A stretch of DNA of 64,000 nt from Pictodentalium vernedei (taxonomy: Eukaryota; Mollusca; Scaphopoda; Dentaliida; Dentaliidae): the NCBI GenBank assembly GCA_031216915.1, contig CM062293.1:150358285-150422284 (forward strand), written 5' to 3'. The notes under the pieces were generated by a model, which saw only the letters and a program-made list of their open reading frames with translations, made no database searches and was not told where the DNA came from. Shown in pieces: positions 41,156 through 53,840 of the stretch. The number at the start of each line of letters is the position of its first letter. Position 1 is the first letter of the stretch. A program made the translations under genes and the position numbers.

Positions 41156-41450
41156 CGTTAAGACATTTATGCCACAATTGCTGTGAGTATATCCAACGTT
41201 ACGCGATGCAAAACAGACATTGGTCATGTGAAAACGCATCTGATTGGACGTAACGCGCCTGAGTGACGTTATGACGTTTATACCACGATTGATGTGGGTA
41301 TTCAAAGTTACTCGATATATTACATACATTGATAAATGTTTTGGGTACACCACGCGCGGAATCAGGATTACCTACAAGAATGCCACATAAGAACGCATCT
41401 GACTGGACGTTACGCGTCTGGGTGACGTTACGACGTGAATGAAATGCTTC
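41156..41450. repeat. diverged tandem duplication, 118-160 bp
   Basis: TTTATGCCACAATTGCTGTG (41166) recurs as TTTATACCACGATTGATGTG (41278). AACGCATCTGATTGGACG (41231) recurs as AACGCATCTGACTGGACG (41392), followed by TTACGCGTCTGGGTGACG. An extra 40-bp segment lies in the second copy. Confidence 0.7.
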
Positions 41451-41880
41451 GACACAAAACAATGTCAATCAAGAAAGTTATCAAACCGCCGAAGGTGATA
41501 GTTTTCTTTAAAAATGTTAGCGTCATTCACGTTTAATTGTGGTGTATGGTGTGAATACAGCAGAACACAACTCGGGTAGAGTATGGGAGTAAGGAATCAG
41601 CGACCCTTGGTGGAGATTTTTCGTGCATCTCACTCGCGCCGAACCTCAAATCGTTGATTCCGGTCCCCATGTACTAGATCCTCGCTGCGTTCTGACTTAA
41701 AACTGCATTAAAACAGACTTACAACTATGTACCTGCTGCATCTTTTAATCTCCCACCCCAGATACACGCTAGAAGTACCATACCAGAAGAGTGTGGTGGG
41801 TGGTGTGAGGGGTGGGCTTTGTCCACCTCAGTTCCTCTATAACCCAGTTTCACCTGTTTTACGACCAAGATCACTCTATA
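41451..41880. other. no gene seen
   Basis: No coding or repeat signal. Confidence 0.4.
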
Positions 41881-41887
41881 TACTGAT

Positions 41888-41946
<59 letters not shown>

Positions 41947-41949
41947 TTT
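41881..41949. repeat. (TTTA)n microsatellite
   Basis: About 17 uninterrupted TTTA units. Confidence 0.95.
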
Positions 41950-41983
41950 GAACTTTTGAGATCTTCAATTAATGTTTTTAATC

Positions 41984-42325
41984 TGTGTTTAGGGGCGCGG
42001 TGGCTTGCGGAAGTGGACTTAAAGGGAAAGGTCCACGGTTTGATCCCCGTCAGGGGTAACTGCGTTGTGACCTTGGGCAAGGCACTTTATCCCGTTTGCC
42101 CACGTGGAAGCACGGTGGCTGAGTACTAAGGCTTACTGCACGTCGATGGTGCATTCGTCTTTAACCAATGCTAACCCTGCTTGTGTGGAGTTAGTACGTT
42201 GGAGAGTCTGGCATTTGTTCGCCGTTGCTCTGTGGTTCTCTCCGGGTACTCCGCCTTCCTCCACCCGTAAAATTGTCCGACACGAGGTGACGCTGGTTGT
42301 CGAAAGTGTCGTTAAATAAATAAAT
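41984..42325 (+). mobile_element. SINE, tRNA-type head, alpha tail
   Basis: Element 41991-42318 flanked by TGTGTTT. GGGGCGCGGTGGCTTGCGG, GGTTTGATCCCC, GCACGTCGATGGTGCATTCG, GTTGTCGAAAGTGTCGTTAA and AATAAATAAATAAATG. Confidence 0.88.
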
Positions 42326-42329
42326 AAAT

Positions 42330-42589
42330 GTGTTTGAAAAAAGGATGATTTGGGTTTTTGTTTCTTTCCATATAGGCACTGATATTTCCCTTTAAAGATT
42401 CGGGCATCGGATTAAACGTACAACGTTAACTCTTAATATTAAAATATTTTTTATCTAATCTAGTCGTGGCTACTGTGAATCAGCCATGTCTAGATTTGAT
42501 GAAAATTCATGAAAAATTGACACAAAAAATCATTGGTTAAAAATCTATACAACTTACCAGCGAAAATTTGGTTAAATATTTTCAAGTAT
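42330..42589. other. no feature seen
   Basis: Unique AT-rich spacer. Confidence 0.4.
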
Positions 42590-42768
42590 TTAACCCTTTA
42601 CCTAACACGAAAGACAGTCGACACTTGCAAATAAAATTCTTGAATAACTAACTTTTCATTTTTTGCGTCAAAAACTTAGCTTATGACCCCTCATTGGAAC
42701 GAGCTCGTTGAGCTCGTCCCAATGAGGGGTCATAGGCTATGTTTTTGAGACAGAAAGTGAAAAAATAA
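42590..42768. mobile_element. MITE family 1 left part, bounding the satellite block
   Basis: TTAA then CCCTTTACCTAACACG, the foldback GGAACGAGCTCGTTGAGCTC, and GTTTTTGAGACAGAAAGTG. It stops at AAAAAATAA, where satellite sequence begins. The missing right part is found at 61071-61139. Confidence 0.8.
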
Positions 42769-45086
42769 CTAGACTTTATGATTCTGGAGAATCATGGCTT
42801 TTCCCGATTAGATTCCATGATTTTTCATGACCCCACAGTGTCTGATGAATTGTTTTTAACTGTCTCACTGAAGTTCCCTCATTGATGTTATGAGAAAGGT
42901 GAGTATAGTAGTCTCAAATGACTCGGTTTGGGTTTGATAAAAAAAAAATGTTTAGGTAAAACCCATCATTAATGGTAGAATGGGTTAATATCAAGATCAA
43001 TGTTTCCCTATTAGTTTTGCGTCCGGTAAATGAAGTTACATTTCTCTGTGGCATTTCCATTTGTTGGTGTCCAAAAACAGACTATTTCTTCAAGTTTTTT
43101 ACATTTAGCAGACCATGGAGGGTTAACAAATGCCTACCAGAATAATTTATCCAGGCAACTGGTTATATGACACCAAGACCTATCAACGGCCATTTTCTCT
43201 TGGAAACCCCACAAAATGTTTGTAAAGAAATCCAGGGAAAACGATTTTTTAAGCTATCGATGGGTATCCGTGTTAACCTCCCCAACAGGGGTTAACGCTT
43301 GGTTTTTTTAATACACTTATTACTTACAAAAATGGTCCTCTGTGAATTCCACTTCCAACGAAGGAGATTATGTTTATCTCTCATGTATACATTGGGTGCT
43401 GTGCGTGTCTGAAAACAGCCCCATGTTAACAAAATTACGATGCTTGGCAGCTTGTAGATGGTTAATAAACGCTCATCGGAGTATTTTGTCCATGCAACTT
43501 GTAATGTCACATAAAGACCTGCGAATAGTCAATTTGTCTTGAAACCCTACAAGTTACCGTTAGGGAAATTCACAGAAAATGGGAATTTAAAGCTTTCAAG
43601 GGATATCTCGCTTTAGCCTGCCCAAAATGGGTTAAGACGTCGACTTTTGAATACCCTTACTGCTTACAAAAATGTTTCCGTATAAATTGTGCACTCGATA
43701 AAAGGAGGCACTTTTCTTTGTGGTGTACCCTTTGGGTGCTGTTGGTGTCCAAAAACAGACCATTTTATCACAATTTTGACCTTCAACAGCCCGGGGAGGG
43801 TTAACTAATGCTGACCGGAATATTTTGTTCATGCAACTTGTAATGTCACACCAAGACCTGCAAATAGCCGATTTTCTCTTGAAAACCTACAAAATGTTGA
43901 TAGAGAAATTCACAGAAAACGGGTATTTTAAGATTTTAATGGGTATCTCTATTTAACCAGTGCAAAATGGGTTAAGACGTCAAATTTTGAATACCCTTAC
44001 CACTTTCAAAAATATTTTCCGATCAATTTTGCGTCCGATAAATGAAGGACCCTTTCTCTCTGGTATACCGTTTGGGTGCTGTTGGTGACTAAAAACAGCC
44101 CATTTTATCACAATTTTTACCCTTAGCAGCTCGGGGAGGGTTAACTAATGCTGACCGGAATATTTTATCCATGCAGCTTGTAATGTCAAACCAAGACCTG
44201 AGAGTGACCAATTTTTCTTGAAAATCTACAAGACTCGTTTAGAGAAATCCACGGAAAACACGAACTTTTGAGCATTATGGGGGTATTGCTGTTTAACCAG
44301 CTCAAAATGGGTTAACACTTGGTTTTCTGAACACCCTTATTACTGACAAAAATGATCCTCGGTGAATTCCACTCCCAATAAAGGAAGTTATGTTTATCTC
44401 TCGTGTATTGTTTGGGTGCAGTGGGGGCCTGAAACCGGCCTATTTCATCAAAATTTCGATGTTTGGCAGCCTGTGGAGGGTTACCATATGCATCGCCTGA
44501 TATGTAGTGTGTACCAAAGGGTGTGCAACAGACAGGTCTAGCAATGACGAATGTATAAAAAAAATCTACAAGATATGTTTCGAGAAAGTGCCGATAAACC
44601 CCAATTTTGGCAGTTTTTTGCCAATTCTGACGAAATAAGGGTTAAATCGAAAATTCCGCTTCGGTACATTTTTAGATTTTGTGCCCCTCTATGCGTGTGC
44701 AAAATTTCGTGAAAATCGGTTCGAAAATGGCTTCTGAATCGTGTGGAAAAAAAAAAAACCTAGACTTTATGATTCTGGAGAATCATGGCTTTTCCCGATT
44801 AGATTCCATGATTTTTCTTGACCCCACACTGTCTGATGAATTGTTTTTAACTGTCTCACTAAAGTTCCTTCATTGATGTTATGAGAAAGGTGAGTATAGT
44901 AGTATCAAATGACTCGGTTTGGGTTTGATAAAAAAATGTTTAGGTAAAACCCATCATTAATGGTAGAATGGGTTAATATCAATGTTTCCCTATCAGTTTT
45001 GCGTCTGGTAAAAGAAGTTACGTTTCTCTGTGGCATTTCCATGTGATGTTGTTGGTGTCCAAAAACAGACTATTTCCTCAATTTTT
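42769..45086. repeat. higher-order satellite, first unit and start of the second
   Basis: Each higher-order unit starts CTAGACTTTATGATTCTGG (here 42769, next at 44760). It then has about five 340-bp monomers marked by GAATACCCTTACTACTTAC, AGGGTTAACAAATGC, ATGCAACTTGTAATGTCA and ATGGGTTAA. The end block is TCTATGCGTGTGC, GTGAAAATCGGTTCG, AAATGGCTTCTGAATCG and an A-run. No conserved reading frame. Confidence 0.9.
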
Positions 45087-47260
45087 AGCTCAACTTTGAC
45101 GAAGTCAAATTTGAGCTATTGTCATGGCCCGTCGTCCGTCGTCCGTCTGTTCTGTCCGTCTGTCCGTACGTCAACAATTGGCTATGGCTCGGCCTAGAGG
45201 TCGTATTTATGAACCGATCTTTACGAAACTTCTTGTGTACCTTTGTTATGACCCTGGGACGGGAACGAGTGTTTTTAGGTGTGGTCCGAAATTCAAGATG
45301 GCTGCCAGTGGCCATTTTGTACCGATGATGCAAAAATCAGTTTTTTGTACAGAACTTCTGTATGAAAGTTCTGATTTGAATAAAGTTTTGTATAAATGTT
45401 TAGTACCATGGGATACATCACATATAATACGGGTTTTTTTCTCGTGCGTAAATTATGCAAATTAGACTGACTTTGATTTATTTAGTGTTACTTTCAGAGC
45501 TGTAAGTGCCAAGCTGCTATGGCTCGGGCTAGAGGCCGTATTTATGAACCGATCTTTACGAAACTTCTTGGGTACCTTTGTTATGACCGTGGGACGAGAA
45601 CGAGTGTTTTTGGGTGCGGTCCGAGATTCAAGATGGCTGCCAGCCGCCATTTTGTACCGACGATGCAGAAATCTGTTTTTTGTACAGAACTTCCATATGA
45701 AAGCTCTGATTTGAATAATTTTTTGTATGAATGTTTAGTACCATGGGATACATCACATATAATACGGGTTTTTTTCTCGTACGTAAATTGTGCAAATTAG
45801 ACTAATTTTGATGTTTTTTGGGGTTACTTTCAGCACTGTTAAGTGCAAATGCCAATACGGCTTGGGCTAGAGGCCGTATTTATGAACCGATCTTTACGAA
45901 ACTTCTTGGGTACCTTTGGTATCACCGTGGGACGAGAACGAGTGTTTTGGGTCCGGTCCAAAATTCAAGATTGCCGATGGCAGCCATTTTGTACAAAATT
46001 AGGTGCAATCAGATTTTTGCACAGAACTTCCATATGAAAGCCCTGATTTGAATAATTATTTTGTGTGAATGTTTAGTACCATGGGATGCATCACATATAA
46101 TACGGGTTTTTTTCTCGTGCAGAAATTATGCAAATTAGTTGAACTTTGATTTTTTCAGTGCGACTTACACACAGTAAGTACACATGTCAATACAGCTCAG
46201 ACTAGAGTCTGTATTTATGAACTGATCTTCACGAAATGTCTTGGGTACCTTTGTTATCACCTTGGGACGAGAACGAGTGTTTCTGGGTGCGGTCTAAAAT
46301 TCAAGATGGCTGCCAGTGGCCATTTTGTACCGAAATTAGGTCTAATCAGTTTTTTGTACACATCTTCTATACAGCTCAGACTAGAGGCCATATTTATGAA
46401 CCAATCTTTACGAAACTTCTTGGGTACCTTTGTTATCACTGTGGGATGAGAGCGAGTGTTTTTGGGTGTGGTCCGAAATTCAAGATGGCCACCAGCTGCC
46501 ATTTTGTACCAAAATTAGTGCAGTCAGTCTTTTGTATAGAACTTCTGTATGAAAGTTGATTTGAATAAATTTTTGTATGAATGTTTAGTAACATGGAATA
46601 CATCACATATTGTAAGGGGTTTTTTTTCGTGCCGAAATTATGCAAATTAGATGAACTTTGATTTATTCAGTGCTACTTACACAATGTAAGCACACATGTC
46701 AATACGGCTCAGGGTAGAGGCTGTATTTATGAACCGATCTTCACAAAACTTCTTGGGTACCTTTGTTATCTCCTTGGGATGAGAATGAGTGTTTCTGGGT
46801 ACGGTCCAAAATTCAAGATGGCTGCCAGTGGCCATTTTGTAACGAAATTAGGTCTAATCAGTTTTTTGTCACAAGTTCTATACAGCTCGTATTTATGAAC
46901 TGATCTTCACAAAACTTCTTGAGTACTTTTGTTTTCACCTTGGGACAGGAACGAGTGTGTTTTGGGGTGCCTTTGTTATCACTGTGCTATGAGAACAAAT
47001 ATTTTGGGGTTCAGTCAGACCCACTCTGGGACAAAAGATTTTTTCTAGTTCAGCATCTGACTGTCACCCACCTTTACAATACTTTACCTATACATTTGTT
47101 ACAGGCAACGGTCAGTATTCATGTACAGACCGTTACAATACTTTATATGTACCTTTGTTATCAGGTCATTACCTAGATGTTTGTCATTGCTGTGTCACAT
47201 ACTATACATGTACATGTCTTTGTCTTGACAAGTTGAGCTACAGTGTCATTGACACTTTCA
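45087..47260 (+). mobile_element. hairpin element B with (GTCY)n and about 340-bp core repeats (HINE-like), nested in satellite
   Basis: 5' hairpin AGCTCAACTTTGAC...GTCAAATTTGAGCT (45087-45117), then a GTCC/GTCT run (45128-45168). Seven full or partial tandem units follow, marked by TAGAGGCCGTATTTATGAAC (45180, 45517, 45858, 46195, 46374, 46704 and 46879). The inverted GTTGAGCT is at 47232-47239 and a terminal hairpin AGTGTCATTGACACT at 47242-47256. It interrupts the satellite within a T-run (compare 51990-52010), with no target duplication. Same plan as elements A and C. Confidence 0.72.
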
Positions 47261-50200
47261 TTTTACATTTAGCAGCCCATGAAGGGTTAACAAATGCCTA
47301 CCAGAATAATTGATCCATGCAACTGGTCATATGACACCAAGACCTATCAACGGCCATTTTCTCTTGAAAACCCCACAAAATGTTTGTAAAGAAATCCAGG
47401 GAAAACGATTTTTTAAGCTTTTGATGGGTATCCCTGTTAACCTCCCCAACAGGGGTTAATGCTTGGCTTTTTGAATACCTTTATTACTTACAAAATGGTC
47501 CTCTGTGAATTCCACTTCAAACAAAGGAGATTAAGTTTATCTCTCATGTATACATTAGGTGCTGTGCGTGTCTGAAAACAGTCCCATGTTAACAACATTA
47601 CGATGCTTGGCAGCTTGTAGATGGTTAAAAAACGCTCACTGGAGTATTTTGTCCATGCAACTTGTAATGTCACATAAAGACCTACCAATAGTCAATTTGT
47701 CTTGAAACCCTACAAGTTACCTTTAGGGAAATTCACAGAAAATGGGAATTTAAAGCTTTTAAGGTATATCTCTCTTTAGCCTGTCCAAAATGGGTTAAGA
47801 CGTCGACTTTTGAATACCCTTACTACTTACAAAAATGTTTCCGTATAAATTGTACGCGTGATAAAAGAAGGCACTTTTCTTTGTGGTGTACCCTTTGGGT
47901 GCTGTTGGTGTGCAAAAACAGCCCATTTTATCGCAATTTTGACCTTCAGCAGCCCGGGGAGGGTTAACTAATGCTGACCGGAATATTTTGTTCATGCGAC
48001 TTGTAATGTCACACCAAGACCTGCAAATAGCCGATTTTTCTTGAAAACCTACAAGATGTTGTTAGAGAAATCCACAGAAAACGGGTATTTTAAGATTTTA
48101 ATGGGTATCTCTCTTTAAGCAGCCCAAAATGGGTTAAGACGTCAAATTTTGAATACCCTTACCACTTTCAAAAATATTTTCCGATCAATTTTGCGTCCGA
48201 TAAATGAAGGCCCCTTTCTCTGTGGTATATCGTTTGGGTGCTGTTGGTGGCTAAAAACAGTCCATTTTATCACATTTTTTGTGTTTAGCAGCTCGGGGAG
48301 GGTTAACTAATGCTGACCGGAATATTTTATCCATGCAACTTGTAATGTCACACCAAGACCTGAGAGTGACCAATTTTTCTTGAAAATCTACAAGACTCGC
48401 TTAGCGAAATCCACGGAAAACATGAAGTTTTGAGCTTTTTGGGGGTATTGCTGTTTAACCAGCCTAAAACGGGTTAACACTTGGTTTTCTGAACACCCTT
48501 ATTACTTACAAAAATGATCCTCGGTGAATTCCACTTCCAATAAAGGAAATTATGTTTACCTCTCGGGTATCGTTTGGGTGCTGTGGGGGTCTGAAACTGG
48601 CCCATTTCATCAAAATTTCGATGTTTGGCAGCCTGTGGAGGGTTACCGTGTGTATCAAAGGTTTTGTCATAGGCAGGTCTAGTAATGATGAATATTTAGA
48701 AAAAATCCTAAAGACGTGTTTCGAGAAAGTGCCGATAAACCCCAATTTTGGCAGTTTTTTGCCAATTCTGGCGAAATAAGGGTTAAATCGAAAATTCCGC
48801 TTCGGTACATTTTTAGATTTTTTGCCACTCTATGCGTGTGCCAAATTGTGTGAAAATCGGTTCGAAAATGGCTTCTGAATCGTACGGACAAAAATGTGTG
48901 GAAAAAAAACAAAAAAAAAACACCCCCCCCCCCCCCCCCCCAAAAAAAAAAAAACTAGACTTTATGATTCTGGAGAATCATGGCTTTTCCCGATGAGATT
49001 CCATGATTTTTCATGACTCCACAGTGTCTGATGAATTGTTTTTAACTGTCTCACTGAAGTTCCTTCATTGATGTTATGAGAAAGGTGAAGATAGTAGTCT
49101 CAAATGACACAGTTTGATAAAAAATTGTTTAGGTAAAAACCATCATTAACGGTGGAGTGGGTTAATGTCAATTTCGTCGTCAAACAAGTCAATGACCGAC
49201 AAAAGGAGTTATGTTTGTTTGACACATACTCACTGAGTGCTGTGTCAATTTAAAAATGGTCCATTTTATCTCAAATGTATCCAAAATATTGATGTCTGGC
49301 AGCTTGTAGAGGGTTAACAAGTGCCAACAGGAATATTTATTCATGCAACTTGTAATGTCACACCAAGAACTGTGAATGGCCATTTTTTCTTTAAAATCTA
49401 CAAGATGTTTTCAGAGAAATCCAGGGAGAACAGGAATTTTAAGCTTTTGATGGGTATCATTGTTTATCCAGCCCAAAACGGGTCAAGGGTTGTTTTTTTA
49501 ATACGCTTATTACTTATAAAAATAATTCTCAGTGAATTCTACTTCCACTTATGTTGATTTCTCCACTTAACATTGGGTGCTGCGGGTATGCAAAACACAG
49601 CCCACTTTTTCAACATTTTGATGTTTGAGAACCAGCATAGGGTTAACAAATGCTTACTGGAATATTTTGTAAATACAACTTGTAATTCACACTAAGATCT
49701 GAGAATGGCCAAGTTTTCTTGAAAATCTATGTGATGTTTTTAGAGAAATCTTCGGATAACATGAATTTTTAACCTTTTGAGGGGGTATCACCCTGTAACC
49801 AGCCCTAAACGGGTTAATGCTTGGTTTTATGAATACCTTCATTACTTGCAAAAATGATCCTCGGTGAATGAATCCTACTTCCAATGAAGGTGGTTATGTT
49901 CATCTCGCAGGTACAGATTGGGTGTAATGGGTGGCCAAGTACCGCATATTTTCTCAAAATTTGCTGTCTCTGGAGGGTTAACAAATGCTTACCCGAATCT
50001 TTTGTTCATGCAACTTGTAATGTCACTCCAAGACCTGCAAATGGTCAATTTCTCTTGAATACTTACTAGATTTTTTTTAGAAATCCACAGAAAATGGGAA
50101 TTTTAAGCTTTTAAGGGGTACATCACCTTAACCGGGCGAAAATGGGTTAAGACCTCAATTTTTGAATACCCTTACAACTTACTAAAAATGTTCCCTATCA

Positions 50201-53200
50201 GTTTTTTGTCTGGTAAAAGAAGTTATGTTTCTCTGCAGCATTCCCATTTGATGTTGTTGGTGTCCAAAAACAGACTACTTTTTTCGAAATTTTGATATTT
50301 AGTAGCCCATGGAGGGTTAACAAATGCTTATCTGAATATTTTATCCATGCAACTGGTAATGTGATTCTAAGACCTATCCACGGCCATTTTCTCTTGAAAC
50401 CCTACGAGGCGCTTGTAAACAAATTCAGGGAAAACATGTGTTTTTAAGCTTTTGATGGGTATTGCTATTAACCATCCCAAAAGGGGTTAATCTTGGTTTT
50501 GTGAATACCCTTATTACTAACAAATTTGGTCCTCGGTGAATTCCACTTCCAACAAAGTAGAGTACGTTTATCTCTCGGGTATGCATTGGGTGCAGTGCGC
50601 ATCTGAAAACAGCCTATTTCAGCAAAATTACGATGCCTAGCAACCTGTAGAGGGTTAATAAATGATCACCGGAATATTTTGTCCATGCCACTTGTAATGT
50701 CACACAAAGACCTGCAAGTAGTCAATTTTTCTTGAAAACCTATGGAATGTATTTAGAGAAATCCACAGAAAATGGGAATTTTTAGATTTTAAGGGGTCTC
50801 TCTCTTTAGCCTGCCCAAAATGGGTTAAGACTTCGTTTTTTGAATACCCTTACTACTTACAAAAATGTTTCCCTATAGATTGTGCGCTCGATGAAAGAAA
50901 TCACTTTTCTTTGTGGCGTACCCGTTGGGTGCCGTTGGCGTCCAAAAACAGCCCAGTTTATCACAATTTTGACTTTTAGCAGCCCGTGGAGGGTTAACAA
51001 ATGCTCACCGAAGTATTTTGTCCATGCAACTTCTATTGTCACATCAAGGCCTGGGAGTGACAATTTTTTCATGAAAATCTACAGGACTCGTTCAGAGAAA
51101 TCCACGGAAAACCTGAATTTTTTAGCTTTTTGGGGGTATTGCTGTTTAACCAGCCCAAAACGGGTTAATGCTTGGTTTTTTTAACACCATTATTACTTAC
51201 AAAAATGATCTCCGGTGAATTCCACTTCAAATAAAGGAAGTTATGTTTATCTCTCTTGTATCATTTGGGTGCTCTGGGGGCCTGAAACCGGCCCATTTCA
51301 TCAAAATTTCGATGTTTGGCGGCCTGTGGAGGGTTACCATATGCATCGCCTAATATGTCGTGTGTATCAAAGGTCGTGTCATGGGCAGGTCTAGAAATGA
51401 TGAATGTTTTAAACAGGTCTAGAAATGATGAATGTTTTAAAAAAAATCCTAAAGACGTGTTTCGAGAAAGTGCCGATAAACCCCAATTTTGGCAGTTTTT
51501 TGCCAATTCTGGCGAAATAAGGGTTAAATCGAAAATTCCGCTTTGGTACATTTTTAGATTTTTTGCCACTCTATGCGTGTGCCAGATTGTGTGAAAATCG
51601 GTTCGAAAATGGCTTCTGAATCGTACGGACAAAAATGTGTGGAAAAAAAAAACAAAAAAAAACCCAAACTAGACTTTATGATTCTGGAGAATCATGGCTT
51701 TTCCCGATTAGATTCCACGATTTTTCTTGACCCCACAGTGTCTGATGAATTGTTTTTAACTGTCTCACTAAAGTTCCTTCATTGATGTTATGAGAAAGGT
51801 GAGTATAGTAGTCTCATATGACTCGGTTTGGGTTTGATAAAAAATGTTTAGGTAAAACCCATCATTAATGGTAGAATGGGTTAATATCAATATCAATGTT
51901 TCCCTGTCAGTTTTGCGTCCGGTAAAAGAAGTTACTTTTCTCTGTGGCATTTCCATTTGATGTTGTTGGTGTCCAAAAACAGACTATTTCCTCAATTTTT
52001 TTTACATTTAGCAGCCCATGAAGGGTTAACAAATGCCTACCAGAATAACTCATCCATGCAACTGGTCATATGACACCAAGACCTATCAACGGCCATTTTC
52101 TCTTGAAAACCCCACAAAATGTTGGTAAAGAAATCCAGGGAAAACGATTTTTTAAGCTTTTGATGGGTATCCCTGTTAACCTCCCCAATAGGGGTTAACG
52201 CTTGGCTTTTTGAATACCTTTATTACTTACAAAAATGGTCCTCTGTGAATTCCACTTCAAACAAAGGAGATTATGTTTATCCCTCATGTATACATTAGGT
52301 GTTGTGCGTGTCTGAAAACAGTCCCATGTTAACAACATTACGATGCTTGGCAGCTTGTAGATGGTTAAAAAACGCTCACCGGAGTATTTTGTCCATGCAA
52401 CTTGTAATGTCACATAAAGACCTACGAATAGTCAATTTGTCTTGAAACCCTACAAGTTACCGTTAGGGAAATTCACAGAAAATGGGAATTTAAAGCTTTC
52501 AAGGTATATCTCTCTTTAGCCTGCCTAAAATGGGTTAAGACGTCGACTTTTGAATACCCTTACTATACTACTTACAAAAATGTTTCCGTATAAATTGTAC
52601 GCGCGATAAAAGAAGGCACTTTTCTCTGTGGTGTACCCTTTGGGTGCTGTTGGTGTGCAAAAACAGCCCATTTTATCGCAATTTTGACCTTCAGCAGCCC
52701 GGGGAGGGTTAACTAATGCTGACCGGAATATTTTGTTCATGCGACTTGTAATGTCACACCAAGACCTGCAAATAGCCGATTTTTCTTGAAAACCTACAAG
52801 ATGTTGTTAGAGAAATCCACAGAAAACGGGTATTTTAAGATTTTAATGGGTATCTCTCTTTAAGCATCCCAAAATGGGTTAAGACGTCAAATTTTGAATA
52901 CCCTTACCACTTTCAAAAATATTTTCTGATCAATTTTGCGTCCGATAAATGAAGGCCCCTTTCTCTGTGGTATATCGTTTGGGTGCTGTTGGTGTCTAAA
53001 AACAGCCCATTTTATCACAATTTTTACGTTTAGCAGTTCGGGGAGGGTTAACTAATGCTGACCGGAATATTTTATCCATGCAACTTGTAATGTCATACCA
53101 AGACCTGAGAGTGACCAATTTTTCTTGAAAATCTACAAGACTCGTTTAGAGAAATCCACGGAAAACATGAAGTTTTGAGCTTTTTTGGGGTATTGCTGTT

Positions 53201-53840
53201 TAATCGGCCCAAAACGGGTTAACACTTGGTTTTCTGAACACCCTTATTACTTACAAAAATGATCCTCGGTAAATTCCACTTCCAATAAAGGAAGTTATGT
53301 TTACCTCTCGGGTATCGTTTGGGTGCAGCATGGGTCTGAAACTGGCCCATTTCATCAAAATTTCGATGTTTGGCAGCCTGTGGAGGGTTACCATATGCAT
53401 CGCCTAATATGTCGTGTGTATCAAAGGTTGTGTCATAGGCAGGTCTAGTAATGATGAATGTTTAAAAAAAATCCTAAAGACGTGTTTCGAGAAAGTGCCG
53501 ATAAACACCAATTTTGGCAGTTTTTTGCCAATTCTGGCGAAATAAGGGTTAAATCGAAAATTCCGCTTCGTTACATTTTTAGATTTTTTGCCACTCTATG
53601 CGTGTGCCAAATTGTGTGAAAATCGGTTCGAAAATGGCTTCTGAATCGTACGGACAAAAATGTGTGGAAAAAAAAACAAAAAAAACTAGACTTTATGATT
53701 CTGAAGAATCATGGCTTTTCCCGATGAGATTCCATGATTCTTCATGACCCCACAGTGTCTGATGAATTGTTTTTAACTGTCTCACTGAAGTTCCTTCATT
53801 GATGTTATGAGAAATGTGAATATAGTAGTCTCAAATGACT
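47261..53840. repeat. higher-order satellite, rest of unit 2 to unit 5
   Basis: Unit starts at 48955, 51669 and 53686. The 51669-53686 unit is 2017 bp, and unit 2 is 2021 bp once element B is removed. Unit 3 (48955-51669) is 2714 bp, about two monomers longer. Corresponding monomers of different units are more alike than neighbouring monomers within a unit. The A-run at the unit end varies and in one unit contains about 19 C (48922-48941). Confidence 0.88.
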
